In this document: one piece after another, positions 1-11,700 of the stretch
Layout of the letters: every line of letters starts with the position of its first letter
Position numbering within the stretch: the first letter of the stretch is position 1
Assembly (NCBI RefSeq): GCF_022682495.2
Contig: NC_071399.1
Coordinates: 4,941,342-5,005,341, forward strand
Length of the DNA stretch: 64,000 bases
Direction: 5' to 3'
Origin: Desmodus rotundus
Lineage: Eukaryota > Chordata > Mammalia > Chiroptera > Phyllostomidae
The notes under the pieces: generated by a model
The model's database searches: none
The model's input: only the letters and a program-made list of their open reading frames with translations
Told to the model about the DNA's origin: nothing
Made by a program: the position numbers and the translations under genes

Positions 1-734
1 ACATTATAATTCCCTAATTATATATGACATCTTTAAACTTTCGAAGCCATTAAAGCATAGCAGGAATTTAATGGGATATCTAATTTTGTGAATATCTATG
101 GCATGATTCATTTCTCAGAAGATGTTGTGAGCCTAAGCGTGGGTAGGGCATTTCAGATTGTTTATATCCCAACAGTAAGTTCTTGTCCTATTTCTATATA
201 TTTCCTGGGATTTCAAAAAATAATACAGATGGATCTTCTTATAAACTTGAAAAAAAATCTCCATTAAAATGTTTAAAAAGAAGGAATTCTTTTTCATAAA
301 ACCTTTATTGTGTCAAATAGCACAAAGATATCAACATATTTCATTGTTCTCTTAGTGAATATAAAGAAAATGCATTGTCATAATTGACTTGCTCACCAAA
401 AAGACAGATATCAGTCACCTAATAACTACATGCACATATGGCACTACTCTGAATGTTTTAGAAGTTAAACTCATGTTGTCTTCACATTAACTTTATGAAA
501 CACTGGCTATTTTTCCTAGAATTTTTATAGATTTGTTAACCAGAACACAGATACCTGAAATCACCGGGAATCTTGAGGAGCTGAGATTCGACTCTAGAAA
601 GTCTGGCTCCAGAACACGTGCCTATAACGAACATGTTATTTTGCAAATTTCCTTGTGAATTGTTTTGTTTCCTATACCAGTAGGTCTGCTTCCTATTTTT
701 ATCTAAAATAATTTTGCAGACAGTACTGGCATAG
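1..734. other. Unassigned AT-rich DNA
   Basis: No gene, RNA or repeat that I can name. The stretch is AT-rich with short A and T runs, and no long open frame begins here. It ends at the TA that forms the left target site of the adjacent Tigger element. Confidence 0.5.
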
Positions 735-736
735 TA

Positions 737-1816
737 CAGCAGTTCCCCTCACCCCTCTTTATCTACAGTTTTGCTTCCTGTGGTGTCAGTTACCTGCTAA
801 CAATTATGGTCCAACATATGACATGGAAAATTCCAGAAGTAAATAATTCTCGTTTTCAATTGTACGTTATTCTGCATAGGTGGTAGAAACTTGCCCCGTT
901 TTGCTGGGTCCCTGTCATGACAAGAATCATCCGTTTGTCTAGAATGTCCACATTGTATATACCACGTTCCCGTTAACCACTCAATAGTCATCTCCATGAT
1001 CAGATCAACCTGATGTACTTGAGGTAGCACAGTGCTTTCGTTCCAGTAGCCCTTACTTTATTTAATAATGACCCCCAAATGCAAGACTAGTGACTCTAGA
1101 GACTTGGATAGGCCAGAGGGAAGCCATAAAGCGTCTCCTTTAAATGAAAAGGTGAAAGTTCTTGACTTAATAAGGAAAGGAAAAAAAAATCAGGTGCTGA
1201 GTTTGCTAAGATCTACAGTAAGACCTAATCTTTCATCCGTGAACTTGAAGAAGGAGAAAGAAATCCGTGTTAGTTTTGCTCAGGCACACCAAACAGAAAA
1301 AGTACGGCCACAATGCTGAGAGATGCTTAGTTCAGATAGAAAAGGCATTAAATGTGTGGGTGGAAAACATACATGCACGGGAAACGTTTCCGAACTCTGG
1401 CAACACGCTGCACCAGAAAGCATTGCGATTATACAAAGACTTCAGCAAGGGACCCCTGAGACGGAGCGAAGAAGCCCTTTACTCCAAGTAAAGGATACGA
1501 CACAGACTCAGGTGTAGGTCTGGCATTTTCATCATCTCCTGCTGTCACCAAAGGGGAAGGATGAGTACAGTACCATAAGGTATTTTGAGAGAGAGTGAGC
1601 GACCACATTCACAGAACTTTCACTACAGGATATTGTCATAATTGTTCTATTCGATTATTAGTTACTGTTGATAATGTCCTACAGTAGCTAAGTGATAAAC
1701 TAAACTTTATCATAGGTATATAGGTACAGGAAAAAAACATAGCCCGTTTAGGCTTCTGCTCGTGCAGGCATCCCTGCGAGTGTGGCCTGGGTCCCCCTGG
1801 AGGAGAGGGACCACTA
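737..1816 (+). mobile_element. Tigger-family (pogo-type) DNA transposon, internally deleted
   Basis: A cut-and-paste transposon of the Tc1/mariner superfamily, pogo/Tigger branch. The left end starts CAG at 737 directly after TA (735-736). The right end stops at 1816 directly before TA (1817-1818), the expected TA target duplication. The first 330 bp resemble the Tigger 5' UTR, followed by a start codon at 1068 and a broken transposase. From about 1530 the sequence matches the 3' UTR and right terminal repeat. Most of the catalytic DDE region is missing, so the copy is about 1.08 kb where autonomous relatives exceed 2 kb. It most resembles the Tigger7/MER44 group, from memory. It cannot move on its own. 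Confidence 0.8.
1068..1517 (+). pseudogene. Tigger transposase remnant, N-terminal DNA-binding part
   Basis: The open frame from the ATG at 1068 to 1319 carries a pogo/CENP-B-type N-terminal helix-turn-helix region, including NEKVKVLDLIRKGKK and later KKEKEIRVSFAQA. A frameshift before 1319 moves the homology to the frame read over 1267-1491, which shows EKALNVWVENIHA and QKALRLYKDFS, the second CENP-B-like helix-turn-helix. Another shift puts the tail in the frame ending at 1517. After that the DDE catalytic domain is deleted. The start fits because it sits at the usual 5' UTR to coding boundary of this family. Dead copy; function is inferred from family resemblance only. Confidence 0.7.
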
Positions 1817-1818
1817 TA

Positions 1819-4119
1819 CACAGAAATAATGTAAAAGTGCTAAAATACTACCATATAAGGATTTCCTAGGAAAAAACCATTTTCTCCTCACTTTTCATAT
1901 TCTAAGTCCATTAGTAAATGATTAATTCCTTTTGCTTCAAACGATACAGTGAAATAAAAATGCTTATGGGTGAGGAAACACTGCGTGCTCTAATGGATCA
2001 CCTCTTACTTTGTGCACAGTTCCCACAACGTGGTCAGAGACTCCTGACTTGGAACTACCATGCGTCCTAATTACGTAAACATTTCTAGGCATACTTCAGA
2101 TAGTTTCTGTTACTGGAAACTGCAACTGGATATTAAACAAGCTCTCAGGTAACACATAGGCACTGTAACATTTCCAACTTGGCTCTAGTATGAATTAATT
2201 ATGTCACTTCCTAAAAACAAGACTTGGGGTGAGCATGAAAATATCAGATCCCTTAAGTTGTTGAGCTTTGATGCTACTGAAGATAGAGATGGTGTATGTA
2301 GATGACGTGGGGAAATGGTAATAGATTCTTGCATACTTTAAAACGACACTGAGAGATGTCATTGGCTGAATGCGGGTGATTTCAAATGCTTTACTTTTTG
2401 TCAGAATTAAATATTAATAATTTTTTACCAAGTAGCAACTGTTTAAAATATTCTAAAATGGTGAGAATATATTTTTTAAGGTTTCCTTTGCCAAAACATA
2501 GTGTTTAGTTTAAACTATATTAAACTCATTAAAAATTAATTAATATTAATTTGTTTATTATACACCAAACACTATTAAAACACAGTTTCATTAATGAATT
2601 TTAATGTTAATTTTATAGAATCACTGGGTCTATTATTTTAAACATCTACATTATTGGCTGGCATTGTATAGTCTGACATATCCAATTGCCTACTTTAAAT
2701 CATTGTTGGAAAGAAAATTGCTTGTATTTTGAGAATTTTCAAACGTCAAAGCAAGGCTTACACATACATAAATTGCCAAACATTAAAACTTGAAATAAAA
2801 CATGACTGTTTATAAAAGCAGAACATTGTATGGGAGGAGATAAAGAGAAGATGAAAGGAAAGGTACCAGATTTTAAAATTCCTTCCTTATGCAACTGACC
2901 CAATATGAGACAAACGCAACCAACCCAGTCAGTCTGCAGGGGGCGGCGAGGAGGAGAGCGGCAGGAGAGTAGAAACTGGCATCTGTGGCTTGGGGAAAAC
3001 AGTTGGCAAGGGGAGCAAAAAACAAGTAGCTAAAGACTCTACATGGCTATAAAAATGTAGTCTTCTAAAAAGCATAGGGCAATTTAAATTATTTTTATTT
3101 TCTTACCCTATTAAGTGATGCATATTTGGCAGAATAGGCATTCTGGAAATAATACATGCACTTTATGGAGGACAGAAATACAGAGAATTTATTTCTATGT
3201 GCAGTAGGTCATTGAAAATATTTAATGTGAATCTGCAATCCCTTGGAAAATGCATTTCGGTTCCATCAATGACACTCTTGCAAAGCTTATGGGACTTTAT
3301 TGTTCAAGAACCTTCTGATGTTTACATAATTCTTCCCCTCAGAACACAAAACCTGGGAAAACAATTGAACACAATACCTTTATGCTAACCTCTGTGAGTT
3401 ACGGCAACTAATAAATTATCGAGATGAACTAGAGAGCACAGATATAGTCTATGCAGGGCCTGTGATTAAATATCCCATTAAAATAAAATAGCCCCTGCAC
3501 AGATTCATTACCATAAGCCAAAGTCCCGTTGTCACAGGATGAAACCAAATGTTGAAGAACACACGCATTATGGTAAAGTGATAAGGAAATGCTAAAGCAA
3601 AATGCTTACCTTCTGTGCTATTAAATCACACTTCTCTGTACTTATTAGTCTTAGAAGCAACTTAAAAGTATAGTAAACCCCATGGTAATACTACCTCCTT
3701 CCATAACAACGGACGTTTGAATATAATATGAAATTTTAATTGGATCTCATTCTCCAAGTGAGTTCCTGTTTTCTGCTTGGAGGCAGATGGGGGAATGGAA
3801 GGGCCCTGTTAAGTGACAGTGTTGTGTGAGCAGTTTCGTGTCTGGTCAGTTCTGCACATGGTAAGTTCTTCCAGCTTTAAGTTTGTGCTTTTTCTGATAG
3901 CACAGACTGGCTAAAAGTACTGCTTTTCAGTGTTCTTACTATACCCTGACTCCACATTTCACCCCTGATACTTTTTCTTTCCAAATACTGTGGTTTTGGT
4001 GGATATTGGACTATGTATAAGATACAAGCAAACTAAGAAAAAATCATTATTCACTTTTCATATTTGTATAATTGCAACACCTTAAGATGATGAAAGGAGA
4101 CCCCAGAGTACCATAGCAA
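1819..4119. other. Unassigned AT-rich intertransposon DNA
   Basis: No gene or confidently named repeat. Positions 2490-2640 are especially AT-rich, with repeated ATTAAT-like words. A short GC-richer patch lies near 2935-2975 (GGCGGCGAGGAGGAG). The 63-codon frame at 3197-3388 looks like chance. Confidence 0.45.
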
Positions 4120-4518
4120 CACTGGCATACCTCATTTCTTTGCAATTCATTTTACTGTTCTTCGCAGACATTGCAGTTTTGACCAAAGGATTGAGGCTGT
4201 CTTGCGTCAAGCAAGTTTGTCAAGCGTGTTCTTTCTTCCAACTTCATTTGCTCGCCTTTGTCTTTGCATCCTATTGGTAATTCAGGCAACGTGTCACACC
4301 TTTTCATTATTGTATTTGTTATGGTGATCTGGGATCCGTTGTCTTCGATGTTAGTATTGTAATTCGTGTGCCCGTGTGAGACGGCGTAGTAATTGATAAA
4401 TGTTTGTGTTCTGGCTGCTCCCCTGACCAGCTATTCCTTCTTCTCTCTCCTGCTCCTCCCACCTCCCTGTTCCCTGAGACACAACAGTGTTGAAATTAGG
4501 CCAGTTACCAACCCCACA

Positions 4519-5037
4519 ATGGCCTCTAAGTGTTTACGTAAAAGGAAGAGTAACACATCTGTTAATTTAAAGCCAAAGCCGGAAATCAAGTTGGGAACAC
4601 AAAGGAAAAGCTCTTGAAAATTAAAATGTCTACATGGGTGAACACAGGAGTAACAAAAAGAAACAGTCTTACTGCCGGAATGAAGGAAGTTTAAGTGGTC
4701 TGGATTGAAGATAAAAGCAGCCACAACATTCCCTTAAACCAAAGCTTAATGCAGAGTCAGGCCCTAACTCTCTTCCATTCTTGGAAGACAGAGAGGTGAG
4801 GCAGCTGCAGAAGCAAAGTCCGAAGCTGGCTGGGGTTGGTTCATGGGGTGTAAGGACAGAAGTGGTCTCCATACCATCACAGTGCCAGGTGGAGCAGCAG
4901 GTGCTGATGGAGAAGCTGCAGCCAGTTCTCCGGAAGGTCTAGCCACATCACTAATGAGGCGGCAAACTTCATTGTTGTCCTATTTTAAGAAAGAGCAAAT
5001 CTACACCATCTTTCCTCAACCACCACCTGATCAGTAA
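4519..5037 (+). pseudogene. Tigger1 transposase remnant
   Basis: The ATG at 4519 begins MASKCLRKRKSNTSVNLK, close to the Tigger1 transposase N-terminus. An early deletion and a stop end this frame at 4617. Downstream homology continues in pieces; the clearest lies in the frame opening at 4843, with RSGLHTITVPGGAAGADGEA, equivalent to the CENP-B-type DNA-binding region. The frame runs out at 5037, where the DDE domain has been deleted. Several frameshifts make it non-functional. Open frames on the opposite strand over 4431-4946 are shadows of this remnant. Confidence 0.7.
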
Positions 5038-5147
5038 GCAGGCTTCCATATCAAAACAAGACCCTCCGCCAACAGAAAAGATTACAACTCCTGATGGTGG
5101 CTAGCATTTTTTAGCAGTATAGTATTTTTAGTTAAAGTATGCACATT

Positions 5148-5589
5148 ATTATTTTATTTTTACTTTTTCCCTTTTAAAATATTTTATTAAGGTATTTTTT
5201 ACTTAGAAAGAGAATAATGTAAATGCAAATTTAAAGAATTATAACAAAATGAACACCTGTGTACACACCACCCTGCTTAACAAATGAAACATTGACATTG
5301 TCCTTTTCTTTTCTCTATTTTATAATTGAATTTATTGGAGTTACTTACATAGGTGAATAACTTTATATAGGTTTCAGGTGTACAATTCTATAATATGTCA
5401 TCTGTATATTGCATAGTGTGTTCGCCATCTCAAGTTATGTCTTTTTCCATCACCATTTATCCCCCACCCCATTCCCTCTAGGAACCACCATACTGTTGTC
5501 TATGGAGGTTTTGTTTAGTTTAGTTTAGTTTTATTTTCTTATTCCCTTCACCTTTTTTACCCATCCCCCAACCCCTCCCCTCTGGTATA
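5148..5589 (-). mobile_element. L1 3' end inserted in Tigger1
   Basis: The 10-bp sequence TATGCACATT occurs at 5138-5147 and again at 5590-5599, directly flanking this insert, as expected for target-primed LINE insertion. The insert opens with T-rich sequence, an antisense tail. It contains the bat/laurasiatherian L1 3' UTR signature in reverse orientation (GGTTTCAGGTGTACAATTCT) and C-rich stretches typical of that UTR. It carries no coding sequence. Confidence 0.72.
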
Positions 5590-5772
5590 TATGCACATTT
5601 TTTAGACAAAAACATTATTATACACTTAGCAAATTATAGTATAGTGTAAGCATGACATTTATATGCACTGGAAAACTAAAAATTTAGTGTATTTCCATAT
5701 TGTCTTTATTTCTATATTCACTGTATTGCAGTGGCCTGGAGGTAAGCCTGCAGTATCTCCAAGGTACGTCTG

Positions 5773-6480
5773 TTACTAAAATAGTGCATTCACAAAAGAA
5801 CTGTGGGCATACTAAAAGTTAAATTGGGGAAATATGCTGAAACTGGATAGCAAACCCATTTTAACATATTGAATTTTTGTAATAAAATATATGTAATGGC
5901 TACAAAATGAATTGAAAATGAAGTGGGCCTATGGTTTCAGCTTGGTGGGGCCCTACATTGCTCCAGACATTTAGCGAATATTTACTGAGTGCTTACTATG
6001 CACAAGGGTTCAAACAGAGTTACTTAGTAGCTGAACTGGAAAAGCTCCGTTGTAACTGGAAAAGCTCCGTTGTTAGCTGCAAGGATAGCTGGAAACCTGT
6101 CACTGATTCTTGATAGGATAAAAGTGAGTGAGCTAACAAATAATCTTCAAGATTTTCTGTAGTTTGAAGCTTCCCTGGTGGAATCCAGGGCAGACTTGGC
6201 TGTTAATGGCGTTGACCTGGGGTAACCTGTGAGGCAGCTTGACTTGGCTGCGTGACCTGAGGGTATAAAAGACCCCGCTGAAAGTTGTGTGGGAGCTCTG
6301 ACAGAGCGAAGATTTCTTGCACATAGCTTGGCGGTCCATACACCAAACTAGGCACTATGCCTGTCAGTCTCTGGAAAGCCCAGTGATCACTTGTGTTTTC
6401 TTCCTCCTATAGTATCACGTCATTTCCCTTTGATAAGGCCTCACAATAAAATGATCCCTGGCATGTTGGGAGTGCTTTCA
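5773..6480. other. Possible decayed LTR-like region with TATA and poly(A) signals
   Basis: TATAAAAG occurs at 6264-6271 in GC-richer context, and AATAAA at 6445-6450, about 180 bp apart. This spacing resembles an LTR promoter and polyadenylation pair. I could not find TG...CA ends or a target duplication, and no internal retroviral sequence adjoins it. The region also contains the 20-bp tandem duplication at 6034-6073, and a motif near 5968-6005 resembling an L2/MIR-type tail. A chance combination is equally possible. Confidence 0.25.
6034..6073 (+). repeat. Perfect 2 x 20-bp tandem duplication
   Basis: AACTGGAAAAGCTCCGTTGT occurs at 6034-6053 and again, without change, at 6054-6073. The perfect identity between adjacent units suggests a recent replication-slippage event compared with the diverged repeats around it. 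Confidence 0.9.
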
Positions 6481-7199
6481 ATTGCCCAAAATGCATAACC
6501 TGTGCACCCAACTACGGAATGAAGGAAGGGAAATTCAGTATTGTACAAAGACAGGTGTGGCTCACCTGTGGACCAGACAGCGCCCTCCCCCCACCTCCTT
6601 CTCCTCTCTCTGCAGAGGGTCCCATCTGCTCCCACACCCTCAGGTGCTACCATGGGCTGCTCGCAGTGGGGAGTTAAGGAAATCTTCTGAGTTCTAGCTG
6701 CTCTACTTTTTGTAACAAGTGTTTTCTTCTTTCATAATTTGTAGTTTGATAAGAATGATTAGACAATTGAAAATGTGCAGAATAGCAAGATAACATAAAA
6801 ATAACAAAAAAAAGGCATTAAAAATGGCTCACATAATATTTAAATCATACTATCAACACCTTTTGCCTCTAAAGAATGAAGGCACATTGATTTCTTGTAT
6901 TAAAATATTTATTTGATCATAACTGGAAATAAATGTTGCAAAGGGATATGGGTATTTACAATCTTATATGATGATTGTAGTGGAAATTACAATTAATATT
7001 TGGGAAATTAATATTTATTATTTAAAGAGTCACAGGACTTGAGTACCTTCCATCTTCTTTGTTTTATTATAAAGAATACTTAACTTAATAAAGTTTAAAT
7101 TAAGAAATAGTTCATATTTTTCAAATATTGGTCAAATATATATTAGAGTTATGTAAGCATATATTATAAAAATAATAATGCAAAGATTGTAAGTTTCCA
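6481..7199. other. Unassigned DNA
   Basis: The left 200 bp are moderately GC-rich; the overlapping frames on both strands at 6441-6697 look non-coding. From 6700 the sequence becomes very AT-rich, with ATTTA and AATATT runs and no recognisable repeat. Confidence 0.45.
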
Positions 7200-7420
7200 A
7201 TTATTTTGGTATTTATAGTCATCATTCTCTATAAAAATGTATATAATATTATTTTTTCTTATTTTTCAAACATCCAGTCTATATTCAAATTTCCTCAGTT
7301 TCCCCTAAGAATGTCTTTTGTTCCTGTTTTTATTTTTCTCTTTTCTTTTGTTTCCTCTCAGATATCTTTAATTTTATTTTTAATAAACTTCTACAAATGT
7401 GTCTTACATAGTAGTTTATA
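7200..7420. mobile_element. Old L1 3' UTR-like fragment
   Basis: CAAACATCCAGTCTATATTC followed by TTTCCTCAGTTTCCCC resembles a segment found in 3' regions of old mammalian L1M elements. The fragment is short and diverged, and I do not assign a strand. The 71-codon frame at 7206-7421 lies wholly in this T-rich DNA and is not a gene. Confidence 0.4.
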
Positions 7421-9199
7421 GAGTTTATTTAAATTAAGTATTATTATAAAAACGATTGAAATCGATGGGTAATACAGATTGAAATCTCTGTGGTTGATAA
7501 ACTATTTTTCTCCTGAAAAATAAAAGCTTATGTATTAATTCTGTAATAAAGTGGAAAGAAACACCACGAAGAAGGGAAAAGCAGATGTTTTCCTCTAGGA
7601 AAACTGCAGCTGATTTTGCATCCTCATTCCTATGCAACAGATGTGTCACACTTAGTGGCAGATGACGAGAGAAAAACAATCCCCCATTCATGGGGCCTGA
7701 TGGAAAGCCAGGTCTGATACACGTGCTAACATGAGAAAAGTCCTTTTTATTCAGGATGAGCATTTCACAAATATTTTTGGAACTTGAACATGATCTTTAC
7801 CATATAGTATTTAGCGTTTTACACTTTTAGGACAGGAATAGACATGGGCCACCATAAAGATCTATTTGCAGCTTGGTGATTACCTATAACCAGAGCTCAA
7901 GTCCCACAGAATCAAAATACATTTGATATGAAGAAAAAGGCTTTTTAGCTGATTATTGAAAAGTGAATCAGAAATTCCAACAAAGTCAGACAAATAGATC
8001 TACAAATTAATAGTTCAATAAAAAATATCTTAAATTCAGATTGTAATCTCTGAAGCGATAGCACTGTATTTGCTTTAAAACAGTATGAAAAAAAATATGG
8101 CTTTGCCAGTTGCTTGGTTTGTGATATAATGAACCACATGTCTTGCTGAAAATTTGGATGAATTCCAGTCCAGAGGCCACTATTTAAATGGATAGTGACA
8201 GCTCATTCTGAGGAAAAAATGTTATTTTCAAATGATTGATATGAACTCAAAGGGGTGTGAAGAACTACAGTGTACTTTGCACACAGGAGTTGTGACAGGT
8301 TGGCACATCTTTAATTCTGATTTAAAACAAGCCAGGACAGTGATGTTTCCAGCACCATTAAGCTTAGAGACCGCATGAAATTATTTGACTCGTTGGAATA
8401 TTCCGCAAAGCAAAATGTGCCAAAATTTCAAAACTAGGACTCTGATTTCTGTATTAGATTGGCATGTTATATACTAAAATTAATTCCAATATTCTCTTCC
8501 TTTGATGAGAGGGAAAACATTCATACATTTTAATTAAACTTAATTACAACTTAGAAAATGCCGTTCTCCAATTGTGAAATTCAGAAGTATGGCAGGTGAA
8601 AGGAAATAAAGAGTCCCTGCCATATAAGTATAACACTAAAAGCACATCATAAAAACGGGGTTGTAACTCTATTGGATGATAAATAGAACCAAATGCAGAC
8701 TGTGGTAAAATTCTGCAACTCTGTCCATTTAAATTTCACTGATTTGGTACATATACATTTTAATTTCTTTATTATATTCCCACAACAACCAACAGTGTTT
8801 TCCAATAAAAAAGCATTCAAAAGAGACTATTTATATACTATGGGGTAGGTCTTTTTTTAAACAATTCTGATTTTTCCAAGTTTCTATTGTCACAAAGTGT
8901 ATTCACCTTACTGAACTAGATCTTAGAAGTGATGATTGTAGTAGTTTTAACTTCATAAAAAGCTTAAGGTGGTTGGTTGTCTATTTAGTGAGATGTTTTA
9001 TGTTATCATTTTACTCAAAAGCAGTATATGCCCATTTTTCCCAATTCTTGTATGAAAACTGTCATGGACTATTACAGGCAATGTTAGACAGAAAGCAAAA
9101 AAGGGCCACAGGTCAAAAAAGTAGCTGCATGCAAGCTTTCACGTATGAGTCAGTTGTTTCTCAATGAAAATGACAGGAATCCAAGTCAAATACGTTTGA
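7421..9199. other. Unassigned DNA
   Basis: No named repeat or gene. The 109-codon minus-strand frame at 7434-7763 has no recognisable domain. The 8230-8440 stretch is of more even composition and could be unique sequence. The rest is AT-rich. Confidence 0.45.
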
Positions 9200-9433
9200 A
9201 ATCTGAGAATATCAGCCCATAATAGTTTTAAGCAAGTCTTGATAGAGGCATCCAACAACTTTCTCAAGAAAAAATGCCCTGTGGGAGTATCCCTGCCTGA
9301 CTTCTGGCTAGTCCGCGTAGGCAGAGATGCCATTCTCATGGAAGATGTCTCTACACGGAGCACGAATAAATACCAGACGATCCAGGCCGGAAGGTGTCTT
9401 CCTCTCAATAAGCTTTAAAAAAAAAAAAAAAAA
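9200..9433 (+). other. A-tailed 72-codon open frame, possible retrocopy tail
   Basis: After a TGA at 9197-9199, one frame stays open for 72 codons to a TAA at 9416-9418, whose last two bases begin an A17 run (9417-9433). AATAAA occurs at 9364-9369, about 48 bp before the A run. An open frame followed by an A tract suggests the 3' end of a retroposed transcript. However, the stop lies directly against the tail, I recognise no protein, and I found no flanking target duplication. A chance frame beside a homopolymer is a real alternative. Confidence 0.25.
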
Positions 9434-11189
9434 CCCGGCATCTTTTTCTGAATCCCTTTCATTTCATTAAAGTAAATCTGACATTCTTAATTTGGGTCAA
9501 ACATCCTTTCATCAACTAAAAATCATATCCAAGGGGATGGTCCCCATTAACCGGCTTGAGAATTCTACACTGTGGTTCTCCTATCAAAGGCCTCATTGGC
9601 GGAACCCGCCAAGCCTTGGAGGGACAGTTCCCAAAGCAAACAAAGGCTCTGGCACCAAAGTAAAGGAGACCAGCAGAAGTTGTTTTGAAAGAAACCAGGA
9701 GATCACCAAATTGTCTCCCTGATGAGCATTTATAATATTTTCTCCTTTGGTGTCTGAAATTCCCATTTTCTAAGTCTCACAAATATGTTCCTGCAGATTG
9801 TCACCTCCAAAGGGACACTGTGAATGATGGATTGTATCTTGAGAAAGAAAATAAGTCCATGTATTGAAGAAGAGTTTTTCACCCAAAATAAAGTAATACG
9901 CATTTATTAACATATCAGCATGGATGGGGCTTGATTTATTTTACTCTTGACATGTTTGATGGGACAGTCATATATCAAAGCGCAGGTCTGTTTTATTTAA
10001 CTGAGTGTGTGAAAATCTGGGAGTTTAGAGCAACGGCGTCAGCAGATCCCTTCAATAAAATAAATCGTAAATCACTAAAACTTAAAGGCATTTTCAAGTG
10101 CACTGAATATGTGAAGATAAATGTCTAAAGCTTACAACTTTACTTTAAAACCAAAGGATGCAAAATATATAAGTTCAATATTTTTCAGATGTACATGTTA
10201 TCATATTTCATTACTGCACTTTTTATATTGCTTGAAGCCATCCATTTAAAAATATACACTGACTAATCACATAAATCACATGTTCTACTAAGGCCACTAA
10301 GTTACTCATTCTTCAACACCTAGACAAATAAAACTAATACTTTTTTCATTAAAGTATAATTCTAATTGAAATAAACATCAACCTGAGCTTCTGCTTGGAA
10401 GCTTAGTGCACATACATAAGTCCCACCCTAATCCAATAATCTTTGCTTCTTCTTTTAATGTTCACTAAAAAAGTCTTAAGCAATATAGTCTGAAGTCTTA
10501 AGTCCATAAAAAGAAGCCAAGGAAATGACAAGGAGAAAAACCAGCAGAGCATGTAAAGGCAGAGCTAGAAATGGAAATATTCAACTTGAACTTTAAAAAG
10601 CACACTTGAGAGATCGTGCGCTATATTTGCTTTAGAAAGGCGTAAGCTTTGTATCCAGTGCGCATGCACCAGATGAGCTACAGTTCCATTGACCTTGGCA
10701 ATGTCTGATGGGAAATATATTCACGGAGATCAGCTGTGCTGAAATTAATCTCTTGTGTTGATAAAATAAAAGTGATAGTTCTCTTCTGTTTTTTTTCTTT
10801 TTAAAAAGACACTGGCTTCTTTCACCTACGGATGGGTGGCGTTATGGGCTTCACAAAGTCTCAGGCGCTCTTTGTCACAGTGAGTCCGTCGTGGGCTATC
10901 CGTGCGTGAGGCAGTTAGCAACCTCTGTTCCTCTTCGTCTCGCTCTCAGAGTCTACAAATGACACCTTTGGGTACTTAGTGGCCTTTCACACCACACTGT
11001 GGGAAAATTCTATTTCATTCTTTTAAGCACCTGTAGATATGAAAACTTCAATTTTATAATGTTTTACCCCAGATTAATCAATATATTTATTAACATAATT
11101 TAATTTTTTTAAATATTTCAGAGCAGGAGACTCAGGATTGTGGCAGTAAAGCAGAGGGACATGCAAAATGTATTGTAGGTCTACTTTAT
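9434..11189. other. Unassigned DNA
   Basis: No gene or named repeat. Positions 10790-10960 are a small CpG-containing patch in otherwise AT-rich DNA. The 9490-9800 stretch is compositionally balanced and may be unique sequence. Frames at 9492-9722 and 9931-10128 have no recognisable content. Confidence 0.45.
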
Positions 11190-11700
11190 AAGCAAACTTT
11201 TCATTTTAGGATAACTGAAGATAGAGATAAAAATTGCAAAGATACTACAGAGAATTCCCATGTAACCCTGTACTGAGATTCCTGTTACTGGCATTTTACA
11301 GACTATGGTCTATTTGTCACAACTAGGGAGCCAATGTTATATGCCATTATTAACTAAAATGCATAATTTATTAACAATTCCTTAGTTTTTACCTAATGCA
11401 CTTTTTTTTTTTCTGTGCTGAGATTCTGACCAGCATATCACATTATTTTGAGTTGCCACGTTGCTTAGGTAACTCTTGACTGAGACAGATTCTTAGACTT
11501 TTCTTGCTTTTTATACCCGTAACAATTTTGAGAACTCCTGGCTTCAATATTTTGTAGAATTTCTTTCATTTGAGACTATTCTGATCATTTGCCTGCACAA
11601 GAGTAATGAGTATTTAGGAGAAAGACCACAGGGGTGGAGTGCGATTTTCATTACATATGGAAAGATGCTCCCTTTCTTCACCAGTAACAACGGAAATGGA
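11190..11700. mobile_element. Old L1M 3' region fragment
   Basis: Ordered matches to a 3' portion of old mammalian L1 elements: a segment like 'agatactacagagaattccc', then TTAGTTTTTACCTAATGCAC, then a segment ending AGACCACAGGGGTGGAGTGC. The spacing agrees with the family, but divergence is high, which suggests an insertion before the bat radiation. Strand relative to the L1 is not assigned. Confidence 0.5.

Larger units (their letters stand above)
4122..5772 (+). mobile_element. Tigger1-like DNA transposon, internally deleted and interrupted
   Basis: The left end at 4122 (CTGGCATACCTC) and the right end at 5772 (GGTACGTCTG) are diverged copies of the Tigger1 inverted repeat. The interior follows Tigger1 order: 5' UTR, transposase start at 4519, coding remnants to about 5040, then 3' UTR from about 5105. 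The catalytic core is deleted. An antisense L1 3' end (5148-5589) sits inside the 3' UTR, so only about 1.2 kb of the window is Tigger1 itself, against about 2.4 kb for the intact element. The flanking TA duplication has decayed, in keeping with an old insertion. Confidence 0.82.
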
